Origin: Rhodothermales bacterium
GTDB taxonomy: Bacteria > Bacteroidota > Rhodothermia > Rhodothermales > VXPQ01
Length of the DNA: 64,000 bases
Assembly: GCA_951812335.1 (NCBI GenBank)
Contig: OX638293.1
Span: forward strand, 1,596,731-1,660,730
Direction: 5' to 3'
Below, piece after piece: positions 29,388 through 37,454 of the stretch (positions within the stretch are counted from its first letter, which is position 1; each line of letters starts with the position of its first letter). The notes under the pieces are model-generated. The model was given only the letters and a program-made list of their open reading frames with translations, did not search any database and had not been told where the DNA came from. Made by a program: the position numbers and the translations under genes.

Positions 29388-30713
29388 TTATTTCGCTTTG
29401 TCCGGCGCCTTGACGATCCGGTTCAGTCGTTCCATGACGATGTCGGGCCGACACCGCCCGGGATACCCATCTACGCGGTACGCTTCCAGCGCTTCTTCTG
29501 CCGGAGGTTTCCGGATAGCGTCCAGTTCGCCGGCGGTCCGGCGATACGCTTCCCGAAACGGCGTTCCCTTTTGCACCATGCCGATGGCGCGGGCGGTGGC
29601 GAACAAATCGGGGGATACGGCCTTGTCGAGGCGCGCCTTGTCGAAGCGCATATCCCTGAGTACAACGGCCATTGCTCCGGTTACATTCGAAGCCGTGTGT
29701 ACGGCGCGTAGAACGGCCTCCTTGGTGAGTTGCAGATCTCGATGGTAGCCTGAAGGCAGGTTTGCGGGGAGGGACGCCAGCAACTGCATTTCGGCAAAAA
29801 TTCGGTGGTACGACGCCCGCACAAGTTCCGGTACGTCCGGATTCCTTTTCTGAGGCATGATGGAACTTCCCGTGCTGTAGGTATCGCCGGGTTTCAGAAA
29901 ACCGAACTCTGCTGTGTGATACAGCACAATGTCTGCGGCAAGGCGATTGCATGTCCCCGCGATTTGTGCGAGAGCATGAACGACATCCAGTTCCAGCTTT
30001 CCGCGCGATAACTGTACGGCGGTAACATGCTCCTGGACTCCGTCGAAGCCGAGTCGACGGGCCATCTTCTCGCGGGGAAGCCCCAGAACAGGGACCCCGT
30101 ACCCCGCCGCTGACCCGAGAGGGGATACGTTGATGCGCTTCGCCGTTTCCTGCAATCGTTCGATATCGACCGTGAGCAGTTCAGCGAAGCCCATTGCCCA
30201 CAAACCTACCGTTGCGGGCATGGCGCGCTGCATGTGCGTATATCCGGGTATAATCCAGTCGTCTCCCTCTTCGCCCCACCGACACAGGATCCGAACCATG
30301 TCTGCGGTTTGCCGCATTATTCCCGACAAGGCGTCTCGGAGATACAATCGAAGCGCGGCGAGCACCTGGTCGTTTCGGGAGCGCCCTGTGTGGATTTTCC
30401 TGCCGATGTCGCCGAGTGCTTCCGTCAGGCGATTTTCGATCACGGTGTGGGAATCTTCGTCTTCGGGGCGGACAGAGAGTTCTTGTTCCGCCAGCGCATC
30501 CAGTGTTTCGACGACCGCATCGAATTCCGCCTGTGTCAGGATCCCGATTTCCATCAACCCCCAGGCATGGGCGCGGGTTGCCCGTATATCGTACGGCAAC
30601 AGGAGCGTATCCCACCGATAGTCCTCTCCAACGGTGAATTGCATCACCTGGTTTTCGAGCGTTTCGGGTGCGTCCGATTTCTTCCAGAGCGGGGGGGGCG
30701 ATGGGTGTGTCAT
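29388..30713 (-). CDS. argH: Argininosuccinate lyase
   Basis: Last step of arginine synthesis: argininosuccinate to arginine plus fumarate. 441 residues. The fumarase/aspartase superfamily signature is GSSIMPQKRNPDVPE, with 'HTGRSRNDQV' and 'GYTHMQRAMP' for substrate binding. It is the final gene of the arginine operon; its ATG overlaps the stop of the M20 deacylase gene (ATGA at 30710-30713), so translation is coupled. The C-terminus is somewhat shorter than E. coli ArgH but no catalytic part is missing. Confidence 0.96.
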   Translation of the reverse strand: MTHPSPPPLWKKSDAPETLENQVMQFTVGEDYRWDTLLLPYDIRATRAHAWGLMEIGILTQAEFDAVVETLDALAEQELSVRPEDEDSHTVIENRLTEALGDIGRKIHTGRSRNDQVLAALRLYLRDALSGIMRQTADMVRILCRWGEEGDDWIIPGYTHMQRAMPATVGLWAMGFAELLTVDIERLQETAKRINVSPLGSAAGYGVPVLGLPREKMARRLGFDGVQEHVTAVQLSRGKLELDVVHALAQIAGTCNRLAADIVLYHTAEFGFLKPGDTYSTGSSIMPQKRNPDVPELVRASYHRIFAEMQLLASLPANLPSGYHRDLQLTKEAVLRAVHTASNVTGAMAVVLRDMRFDKARLDKAVSPDLFATARAIGMVQKGTPFREAYRRTAGELDAIRKPPAEEALEAYRVDGYPGRCRPDIVMERLNRIVKAPDKAK

Positions 30714-31774
30714 GATTCGAAGTAAGCTTCAATAACGGAACGATAGACCTCCACGGCGCGCTGCACCTCGGCGATCGGGATATGTTCTTCCGAGGTATGG
30801 GACAATCGACTCGATCCCGGTCCGATTTTGACGGTTGGGACATCAGCCAGAAATATCCAGTCCGACGCCGTGGGAGACCCGATCGGTTCGACATCGGGAA
30901 TTGCGCGGAGGCATGCCTGGACGATCCGTTCGTTCGGATCCGTAGCGACGGGCACGATCCGCTCGCTATGCACATGTACTTCCGATTCGAGCGCATCCTG
31001 AACGATATCGATCAATTCCTTGTGGGTGTAGACCGGTGTCGACCGGATGTCGAGGGTAAACGTACACCGGTCCGGCACGACGTTGCGCGCCGAACCTCCC
31101 GTTACGGTGGTTACGGTAACCGTAGGGTATCCCAGAAAAACATCCTCCCGTTCGAAGACAAGGTTCATAGCGCGCTCAATGTCTCTCGCAGCGCCTGCTA
31201 TAGCATTTTGCCCGAGATGCGCCCGGGCGGCATGGGATGTTTTGCCCTGTGCTTCCACGCGCAGCACCAGCAGGCCCTTTTGGGCGATGCACGGAACGAG
31301 GTTGGTGGGTTCGCCTACGAGAGCCGCCGCCGGATTCGGCAGATGCGGGCGCAATGTCTTTAGTCCATTATAGTCTCCGCCCGTTTCTTCGCAGGCAGTC
31401 AATGCCACCACGATCCGCCCGGAAGGCCGGAAGCCATCGGCAGCCACCGAAAGGAGCGCAGTGGTCATGGCGGCGACAGACGCCTTCGCATCCACGCTGC
31501 CACGCCCGTACAGGCATCCTTCCGATTCGATAGCATCGAATGCGCCGTGCGGGTGATGCTCCGACGGGGGCACCGTGTCGAGGTGCGTGTTCAGCAACAA
31601 TACGTCGTCGCCTTCTCCGAATCCGAAGAACACGTTATCGTCGATGCGGCCCGTTTCTATCCCGTGATGTGCAACATATTCCTCCATAAATCCGGCGGCG
31701 TTTTTTTCCTCGCCGCTGAGCGAAGGGATGCGCACGAGCTCTTTCAAAAGCGCTATGACATCTTTGTGGGGCAT
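30710..31774 (-). CDS. M20 N-acyl-amino-acid deacylase (probable N-acetylcitrulline/acetylornithine deacetylase)
   Basis: 354 residues from the ATG at 31774. The zinc-dependent M20 fold is clear: 'LLLNTHLDTVPP' with the first metal His/Asp, 'LYGRGSVDAKASVAA' with the bridging Asp, 'ACEETGGDYNG' with the general-base Glu pair, and 'GEPTNL'. It lies between argB and argH in an operon that has an N-acyl-ornithine carbamoyltransferase. In that pathway (worked out in Xanthomonas) the acyl group leaves at the citrulline stage, so this enzyme most likely deacylates N-acylcitrulline, not N-acetylornithine. DapE or LysK activities are alternatives that the sequence alone does not exclude. Confidence 0.82.
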   Translation of the reverse strand: MPHKDVIALLKELVRIPSLSGEEKNAAGFMEEYVAHHGIETGRIDDNVFFGFGEGDDVLLLNTHLDTVPPSEHHPHGAFDAIESEGCLYGRGSVDAKASVAAMTTALLSVAADGFRPSGRIVVALTACEETGGDYNGLKTLRPHLPNPAAALVGEPTNLVPCIAQKGLLVLRVEAQGKTSHAARAHLGQNAIAGAARDIERAMNLVFEREDVFLGYPTVTVTTVTGGSARNVVPDRCTFTLDIRSTPVYTHKELIDIVQDALESEVHVHSERIVPVATDPNERIVQACLRAIPDVEPIGSPTASDWIFLADVPTVKIGPGSSRLSHTSEEHIPIAEVQRAVEVYRSVIEAYFES

Positions 31775-31805
31775 GCAGTGCGGGATAGCATGGGTATTGC
31801 AGGTA

Positions 31806-32588
31806 TCAATGCATAATACGAGTGCCCGTCGAGGGGTCCCGAATACCTTCCGGGGACACGATGAATACGTTCGGAATGCCGGCATCGAGCGCGGCGAAGC
31901 CCACGTCGATCTTTACACGCATTCCGTCGGCGATCCACCCTTCCTGTACACCCCGGGAGCATAGTTCAGCATTGAAGGAAGATAAAAGCGAATCCGGATC
32001 GACAGCATTTCTGCGAATGCCGCCGATTTCCGTGACGAGCAGATATTCGTCTGCCCGCAAGGCCTCCGCCAGGGCGCAGGAGACCGTATCGGCGTTCACG
32101 TTGTACAACTGCCCCGTATGGTCGATACCAAGCGGGGCGATTACCGGGACATACCCCTGATCGAGCAGGGTATCGAGAAGCCCCGTATCGACAGATGCAA
32201 TATCTCCGACCCATCCGAAATCAATCGTTTCCCCGTCGACATTCCAGGGAGGCCGTTTTGTAACGCGCACAAGGGGGCCGTCGGCGCCGGACAGCCCCAC
32301 GGCCTTGACGCTATGCTTGACTGCGCAGGCTACAAGACGCCCATTCAGCTCGCCCCGCAGAGTCCATTGCACGATGTGCAGGTCGGCGTCGGTGGTGACG
32401 CGACGCCCATGCACCATGCGCGGGGTATGACCAAGACGTTCGGCGATCTCGGTGGCCCGGATCCCGCCGCCATGCACGATAACGACCCGCCCGGTTTCCG
32501 CCAACCGGGCCACGGAGGTCCAAAGCGTATCGAGGGGCTCGTCGCGTATGACGGATGCGCCTCCCATCTTGATGACGGTCGTTTTCAT
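31806..32588 (-). CDS. argB: N-acetylglutamate kinase
   Basis: Second step of the acylated arginine pathway: phosphorylates N-acetyl- (or N-succinyl-) glutamate. About 260 residues from the ATG at 32588, which shares one base with the argF' stop (TGATG). The amino-acid-kinase fold starts KMGGASV, then 'VIVHGGG' for ATP phosphates, 'VVTTDADLHI'-type region ('RRVTTDADLHIV'), 'PLGIDHTGQLYNVNADTVSCALAEAL' and a C-terminal 'RVKIDVGFAAL'. No N-terminal helix typical of the arginine-inhibited hexameric forms is seen, so feedback inhibition at this enzyme is uncertain. Whether it prefers acetyl or succinyl substrates should follow ArgF' specificity. Confidence 0.93.
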   Translation of the reverse strand: MKTTVIKMGGASVIRDEPLDTLWTSVARLAETGRVVIVHGGGIRATEIAERLGHTPRMVHGRRVTTDADLHIVQWTLRGELNGRLVACAVKHSVKAVGLSGADGPLVRVTKRPPWNVDGETIDFGWVGDIASVDTGLLDTLLDQGYVPVIAPLGIDHTGQLYNVNADTVSCALAEALRADEYLLVTEIGGIRRNAVDPDSLLSSFNAELCSRGVQEGWIADGMRVKIDVGFAALDAGIPNVFIVSPEGIRDPSTGTRIMH

Positions 32589-33580
32589 CAGAGCCCCCAG
32601 ACATACTCGAGAATCGCTTTCTGTGCATGCAATCGGAATTCGGCCTGTTCCAGGTGAATGGCGCCCGGTCCGTCCAGGACATCGTCTTCGACGACCACAT
32701 TGCGCCGTACGGGCAAGCAATGCATGAAGCGCGCCTCTCGCGTTTTCTGCATCCATTCCGTGGTAATACACCAATCCCGCAAGCTTTCCCGCCGCGCCGC
32801 TTCATGTTCGGGATCGGAATAGACGAGCGGTCCGCTCCATGCCTTGGCGTACACGATATCCGCGCCGTCGAAAGCTTGTTCGCGGTTATCCGTTTCCTCG
32901 ACTTGTGCGCCGTAGGACCGGGCCATTTGCATGATCCCGTAATCGAGCGCGTAGTCGTCGGGTCTCGCCACGGTCACGTTCATTCCCGATCGGGCAGCCA
33001 TCAGCACGGCGGAATTGGGCACGGCCATGGGGAGCGCTTTGGGGTGATACGTCCATGCCAGCACAAACTTCTTGCCGCGCGGATCGCCCAGTTGCCGCCG
33101 GATGACCGCGGCATCGGCCAGGGCCTGACATGGATGATAAAAGGCGGATTCGAGATTGATGATCGGCACGGACGAAGCCGAGGCGATCGTGCGGATGAGC
33201 CTTTCGTCCCGATCCTTGTTGAAACTCTTGAGCGAGGCAAAAAGCCGTACGCCGAGCGCGTCGTAGTACCTCGACAGCACGCCGATGGCTTCCCGGATAT
33301 GCTCTGCCTCCTGACCATCCATGACAGCGCCCTCTTCAAAGGCGAAACGCCATGTCTCCTGACCGGGGGTGAGTACGGTTGAGTAGGCCCCGAGTTGTGC
33401 TGCCGCCAGTTCCATGGAGGTTCTGGTGCGCAGCGAAGAATTGAAAAACATGAGCCCGATACTACGCCCCCTGGCGGTATCCGTCCATTCCCCGGCATGT
33501 TCGTAGTAATCCAGGGCCCGTTCCACAGCCGCATTCCATATCACGCGGCTGAGCGATTGCCAGTCGATCAGGTGTCTCAT
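32588..33580 (-). CDS. argF': N-acyl-L-ornithine carbamoyltransferase (AOTCase/SOTCase family, ArgF')
   Basis: 330 residues from the ATG at 33580. It carbamoylates an N-acylated ornithine to N-acylcitrulline. It aligns by eye over its length with Xanthomonas AOTCase and Bacteroides SOTCase, not with ordinary ornithine carbamoyltransferase: carbamoyl-phosphate loop FFNSSLRTRTS (45-55), 'WRFAFEEGAVMDG' (77-89), 'LAWTYHPKALPMAVPNS', 'VYAKAWSG', 'FMHCLPVRRNV' and a C-terminal 'LHAQKAI' with the Lys that is carboxylated in AOTCase. The specificity residue (Glu92 in AOTCase, Pro90 in SOTCase, from memory) is Ala92 here, so the acyl group cannot be assigned. Its ATG overlaps the argD stop (ATGA). 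Confidence 0.9.
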   Translation of the reverse strand: MRHLIDWQSLSRVIWNAAVERALDYYEHAGEWTDTARGRSIGLMFFNSSLRTRTSMELAAAQLGAYSTVLTPGQETWRFAFEEGAVMDGQEAEHIREAIGVLSRYYDALGVRLFASLKSFNKDRDERLIRTIASASSVPIINLESAFYHPCQALADAAVIRRQLGDPRGKKFVLAWTYHPKALPMAVPNSAVLMAARSGMNVTVARPDDYALDYGIMQMARSYGAQVEETDNREQAFDGADIVYAKAWSGPLVYSDPEHEAARRESLRDWCITTEWMQKTREARFMHCLPVRRNVVVEDDVLDGPGAIHLEQAEFRLHAQKAILEYVWGL

Positions 33581-34788
33581 GTGTCGACATCTACGGTTTG
33601 ACCAATGGTTAATACGGATGAGAGCGCCTCGCAAAACGCATCCAGCGCTTCGAAGGGGGTATTAATGGGGGGCATGAGCCGGATCACGTTCGGATCGTCT
33701 GCTCCGCCTGTAAGAATGCCCTGTTCCAGCAGCGCTTCGCGAACCGGAGAGGCGGGGCGATTCAGCACGATGCCAATAAGTCCGCCTCGCCCGCGTACGC
33801 TGCAGTCGAGCGGTCCCAGCCCACTGCGTATGCGTTCGAACAGTTTGGTTGCACGTGGCATGAGATGCTCTTCAACCAGCGTCCGTAGCGTAGCCTCCAC
33901 AGCGGCCATGGCTATCATCCCGCCCCCGAAGGTTGTTCCCTGATCTCCGGGTTTCACGGTCGATGCAATCTCGTCGGACAGGAGCACGGCGCCCACCGGC
34001 ACACCTGCTCCAAGGCTTTTCGCCAGCGAAATGCAATCCGGGCGCACCCCGTATTGCGTACTGACGGAGAATGTACCCGTGCGTCCTACTCCCGTCTGTA
34101 CTTCGTCAAAGAGCAGCAGGGCGCCATATCGGTCGCATAGATTCCGCAATGTGCGGTAGTATGTCGTCGTTGCCTCGACCATACCCGCCATACTCTGGAT
34201 AGGTTCGAGGAGCACCGCTGCAATATCGTCATGCGCCTCGAAAGCCTTCTCGACAGCGGCGGTATCGCCGAACGGAACGAACGTGGTTGCCGGAAGCACG
34301 TCCCGGTACGGCGCCCGGTACGCATCTTTCCACGTTACGGCGAGGCAGCCGAGGGTACGTCCGTGAAAGCCGCCCTCCATGGCAAGGATGCGCGGCCGTC
34401 CGGTATGCTTGCGCGCCAGTTTGAGCGCCGTTTCGTTTGCCTCGGCGCCGGAATTGCAAAAGAACACGTGCCGGAGCCCTTCGGGGGCCAGTGTTCCGAG
34501 ACGTTCAAGGGCGCGGGCTCGCGTATCGTTATAGACGGTATTGGAATAAAACAGGAGTTGCTCGGCCTGCGCCCGGATTGCTTCCACAACCCGGGAGGGA
34601 CTATGCCCAAGGAGCGCCACGCAGTGTCCCCCGTAAAGGTCCAGATATTTTCGCCCCTCGATATCCCACACGTAGCTGCCTTCGCCCCGGGCGAGCACAA
34701 TGGGCATGCGGGCGTAGGTGGGGATCTGGTAGAGGTTTTCGAGTGCTATAGCTTCCTGCGTAGTCATGCGTATACGGCGCGTGTTCAT
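33577..34788 (-). CDS. argD: Acetylornithine aminotransferase
   Basis: A PLP-dependent class III aminotransferase that forms N-acyl-ornithine from the semialdehyde. 403 residues. PLP-binding features: 'FFCNSGAEANETALKLAR', 'GGFHGRTLGCLAVTW', 'LLLFDEVQTGVGRTG' with the pyridine-binding Asp, and the Schiff-base Lys in SLAKSLGAGVPVGA. An ATG at 34767 (MTTQEAIALEN) could also start the protein. It lies 2 bp after argC and overlaps argF' by four bases. Members of the family can also act on succinylated substrates, which fits the ambiguous acyl group of this operon. Confidence 0.94.
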   Translation of the reverse strand: MNTRRIRMTTQEAIALENLYQIPTYARMPIVLARGEGSYVWDIEGRKYLDLYGGHCVALLGHSPSRVVEAIRAQAEQLLFYSNTVYNDTRARALERLGTLAPEGLRHVFFCNSGAEANETALKLARKHTGRPRILAMEGGFHGRTLGCLAVTWKDAYRAPYRDVLPATTFVPFGDTAAVEKAFEAHDDIAAVLLEPIQSMAGMVEATTTYYRTLRNLCDRYGALLLFDEVQTGVGRTGTFSVSTQYGVRPDCISLAKSLGAGVPVGAVLLSDEIASTVKPGDQGTTFGGGMIAMAAVEATLRTLVEEHLMPRATKLFERIRSGLGPLDCSVRGRGGLIGIVLNRPASPVREALLEQGILTGGADDPNVIRLMPPINTPFEALDAFCEALSSVLTIGQTVDVDT

Positions 34789-34790
34789 AA

Positions 34791-35807
34791 TTACGCCCCC
34801 GGAGCGGGAAGAAGACCTGCCGTTTCAGGCAAGCCGAGAAGAAGATTGAGGTTCTGGATGGCTTGTCCGGCAGCTCCCTTGATCAGGTTGTCTTCCGCAA
34901 AACCGACCAACAGGCGGCTGTCCCGGACGATCCACCCGATGTCGCAGAACGGCGAATGCACCGCAAATCGAAGTTCCGGTAATCCATCCGCATAAAGCCG
35001 CACAAACGGGCGGTCCGCATAGGCTTCCGCATACCATTGTTCCACATCGGAGGTCGCAGCGCCTGCAGGCAGCGCAATATCCGCTACGCCCCAGATGCCG
35101 CGTGTCCAGGGGCCGGAAACGGGTACAAAACGGATTTCCGCATCTGCTCCCAGCACCTGCTTGATTTCGGGGAGGTGCTGGTGACTTAGCGCCTTGTAAG
35201 CCCGCACATTTCCGTCCCGGGTCGGAAAGTGTGTTGCGGCCTTGGGGCGCGCTCCCGAGCCCGAAGCGCCTGTCCAGGCTGTCACAAAGGCATCCACCGT
35301 TTCCATATGCTGCGTAACCGGCCACAGCGCCAGACTGATGCCTGTCGCAAAACAACCCGGATTCGCAATACGCTTCGTTCCCGGGGGGTACGGTGCACAA
35401 ATCTCCGGCAGGCCATATACGAATGACGAGAGCAGGTTAGGCGCCGGATGCGCGAAATCGAACCATGTTTCGTACAGGGAGGCGTTCCCGAGTCGGAAAT
35501 CTGCGCTCAGGTCAATGAGTAACCCATCGAATCCGTCCGCGAATAACTTCGTTGCGAGTCCGGCGCTTTTACCGTGCTCGGCAGCTATGAAGATAATGTC
35601 TGTCTCGACGGGGTCGAACTCGTCCGGATCGCTGAAGATCAGGTCCAGTTGTCCGCGCAGGTGCGGGTGTGCGCACCACACCGGTTTCCCGGTATATGCT
35701 CGACTGGTAACGGTGTTGAGTCGAGCCACCGGGTGGGTAAGAAGGAGGCGGATCAATTCGCCGCCTGTGTATCCTGCGCCGTGAAGCAGGGCTATCCGGT
35801 TATTCAT
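34791..35807 (-). CDS. argC: N-acetyl-gamma-glutamyl-phosphate reductase
   Basis: An NADPH-dependent reduction giving the N-acylglutamate semialdehyde. About 338 residues from the ATG at 35807. The N-terminal Rossmann loop is LLHGAGYTGGELIRLLL, the catalytic Cys is in 'RIANPGCFATGISLAL', and 'TRDGNVRAYKALSHQHLPEI' supplies the active-site His. The first Rossmann strand reads IALLHGAGYTG instead of the commoner VGIxGASGYTG, a mild variation. It lies 25 bp after argG and 2 bp before argD. Confidence 0.94.
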   Translation of the reverse strand: MNNRIALLHGAGYTGGELIRLLLTHPVARLNTVTSRAYTGKPVWCAHPHLRGQLDLIFSDPDEFDPVETDIIFIAAEHGKSAGLATKLFADGFDGLLIDLSADFRLGNASLYETWFDFAHPAPNLLSSFVYGLPEICAPYPPGTKRIANPGCFATGISLALWPVTQHMETVDAFVTAWTGASGSGARPKAATHFPTRDGNVRAYKALSHQHLPEIKQVLGADAEIRFVPVSGPWTRGIWGVADIALPAGAATSDVEQWYAEAYADRPFVRLYADGLPELRFAVHSPFCDIGWIVRDSRLLVGFAEDNLIKGAAGQAIQNLNLLLGLPETAGLLPAPGA

Positions 35808-35832
35808 GACGGAATGCAACGAGTGCGAGTAT

Positions 35833-37056
35833 TCAGGCGGGCGATTCTTTCGGCGCGTTTTCCGCATTGCGGCGCGCTCTGTGCGCCAATAGAGCCTGCA
35901 CGCCGTAAATCTGCGTAAATCCCTCGGCGTCTCGTCCATCCCACAATGCGTTGGTTTCCCCGTAGACCGCCACGCGGGGGTCGAACATCGAATAAGGACT
36001 TTCGCAACCCAGCACCTCGATACGTCCCTGACGCGCTTTCACTCGCACGGCGCCGGTGACGGCGGTCTGCGACGAATCGACGAGGGCTTCAATATCCCGC
36101 ATTACCGGGTCGAAATACTGTCCTTCGTGCAGCATCTGCCCATAGTAGTCCGCCAGATGATCCTTTTGGAAGCGTTGCCGACTCGTCAGCACGATCTTTT
36201 CCAGTTCGCGATGTGCAGGGAGCAGGATTGCCGGCGCCGGCGCCTCGAAGGCTACGCGTCCTTTGACCCCGAGAATCGTATCTCCCACATGCATGCCTCT
36301 CCCGATTCCGTGTGCAGCTCCCTCGGCATTGAGTGTTTCAACAAGTGTGACCGGATCCAGAAGCGACTCATCGATAGAAACGGGAAGACCGGCTTCGAAG
36401 CCAATCGTCCATTCCTGTCCTGCGTCGGGAGCGTCGGCGGGCGCTACCGTATCTACCCATCCCTCTTCGGGGAGCGGGTTGGCGGAGGCGAGTGTTTCAC
36501 CCCCTCCGATCGTGGCGCCCCAGAGACCCCGGTTGATGGACCACACCGTTGTTTTGCGGGGTACGTCGAAGCCGCGTTCCTGTAAAAAGGCTGTTGTTTC
36601 CTCACGACTCAGCCCCAGTGACCGGATTGGGGTCAGAATGTCCAGATCGTCCGCCAGCAGACGCACGGCGACATCGAAGCGAACCTGATCGTTTCCGGCG
36701 CCGGTCGATCCGTGGGCAATGGCCCGTGCTCCGGTTTCCTGCGCCGCATGAACCACCATACGAGCTTGCGTTACCCGTTCCGGTCCGACACACAACGGGT
36801 ATACGCCGCCGCGCAGGACGTTTCCCTTGATCAGGTAGCTCAGGTGATCGTCGAACAGGGCCTTCCGCGCATCCACGAGGATGTGCCGGGCCGCGCCAAG
36901 CGCCCGCGCTCGCGCTTCAACAACCTGTGCCTCTTTTTCCGAAAGGCCCCCTGTGTTGACTGTAACCGTATATACCGGCTCGCCGCAGGTTTCGGCGAGA
37001 TACGGTACGCAGAAAGACGTATCGAGGCCGCCGCTAAAAGCAAGTACTATGGCCAT
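35833..37056 (-). CDS. argG: Argininosuccinate synthase
   Basis: Joins citrulline and aspartate using ATP. About 407 residues. The PP-loop ATP motif is LAFSGGLDTSFCVPYL (residues 5-20), with 'AHGSTGAGNDQVRFD' for aspartate and citrulline binding. The ATG at 37056 is chosen because the PP-loop follows at once. It is the first gene of the operon argG-C-D-F'-B-E'-H. Its 271-nt predicted leader contains a sigma70-type promoter, a short Arg-rich open frame and an intrinsic terminator, so expression may be controlled by attenuation. Argininosuccinate synthase at the head, not near argH, also fits Bacteroidota-type arginine operons. Confidence 0.95.
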   Translation of the reverse strand: MAIVLAFSGGLDTSFCVPYLAETCGEPVYTVTVNTGGLSEKEAQVVEARARALGAARHILVDARKALFDDHLSYLIKGNVLRGGVYPLCVGPERVTQARMVVHAAQETGARAIAHGSTGAGNDQVRFDVAVRLLADDLDILTPIRSLGLSREETTAFLQERGFDVPRKTTVWSINRGLWGATIGGGETLASANPLPEEGWVDTVAPADAPDAGQEWTIGFEAGLPVSIDESLLDPVTLVETLNAEGAAHGIGRGMHVGDTILGVKGRVAFEAPAPAILLPAHRELEKIVLTSRQRFQKDHLADYYGQMLHEGQYFDPVMRDIEALVDSSQTAVTGAVRVKARQGRIEVLGCESPYSMFDPRVAVYGETNALWDGRDAEGFTQIYGVQALLAHRARRNAENAPKESPA

Positions 37057-37117
37057 CGTTATAATGTGGGGAAAGATAAAAGGCTGTGCGGTTGGACCAC
37101 TGCGGACCCGCGCGGTA

Positions 37118-37150
37118 CAAAAAAAGCGCTGACCCAAGTGAATCAGCGCT
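37118..37150 (-). terminator. Intrinsic terminator/attenuator in the argG leader
   Basis: Read on the minus strand: a perfect 8-bp stem AGCGCTGA / TCAGCGCT with a loop of about 10 nt, followed at once by a run of seven T. It ends about 60 nt upstream of the argG start codon. An upstream AGCGCT (within 37196-37205) could pair with the first stem arm and form an antiterminator. A plain terminator of folD read-through is the simpler alternative. Confidence 0.8.
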
Positions 37151-37188
37151 GTGCAGGTAATTTGGCCAGGATTAATCCCCGCCGGGCG

Positions 37189-37287
37189 TCATAGTGAAGC
37201 GCTTCTCCACGCAAAAAGAAAGCATCCTCGTCGCAGGCGCGACGAAAATGCAACAAAACGACGACTATGTGTGCGGGATGCATGCAT
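37189..37287 (-). CDS. Candidate Arg-rich leader peptide of the arginine operon
   Basis: A 32-codon frame, ATG to TGA, with 7 Arg codons at positions 5, 9, 10, 17, 19, 20 and 28 (CGC, CGT CGT, CGC, CGA CGA, AGA). It starts about 40 nt after the predicted transcription start and ends 38 nt before the terminator stem, the layout of a classical ribosome-stalling attenuator. There is no strong Shine-Dalgarno site, as for most genes here. Another frame of the same stretch is also fairly rich in CGN, so Arg content alone is weak evidence. Confidence 0.35.
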   Translation of the reverse strand: MHASRTHSRRFVAFSSRLRRGCFLFAWRSASL

Positions 37288-37333
37288 GGGGCCTGTCAGG
37301 CGTTATGATCAACCGTCAGGTACATAATATAAC

Positions 37334-37362
37334 ATAATAACTTTCGCTGATACCCCTGTCAA
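37334..37362 (-). promoter_or_regulatory. argG: Sigma70-type promoter for the arginine operon
   Basis: On the minus strand TTGACA (37362-37357), a 17-nt spacer and TATTAT (37339-37334): a consensus -35 box and a one-mismatch -10 box. The predicted transcription start is near 37327. The -35 box lies inside a CCCC/GGGG inverted repeat, and GCCTGTCAGGC, a short palindrome, lies at 37291-37301 downstream of the start; either could be an operator. Confidence 0.6.
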
Positions 37363-37454
37363 GGGGACAAGGTTTCCGGGAATGCGTTTTCTCTACCGGC
37401 CTTCAGGGCATGCTCTGGAAAAGTGCATTGCCTTCTACTGCGAGAAGGTCCCTC

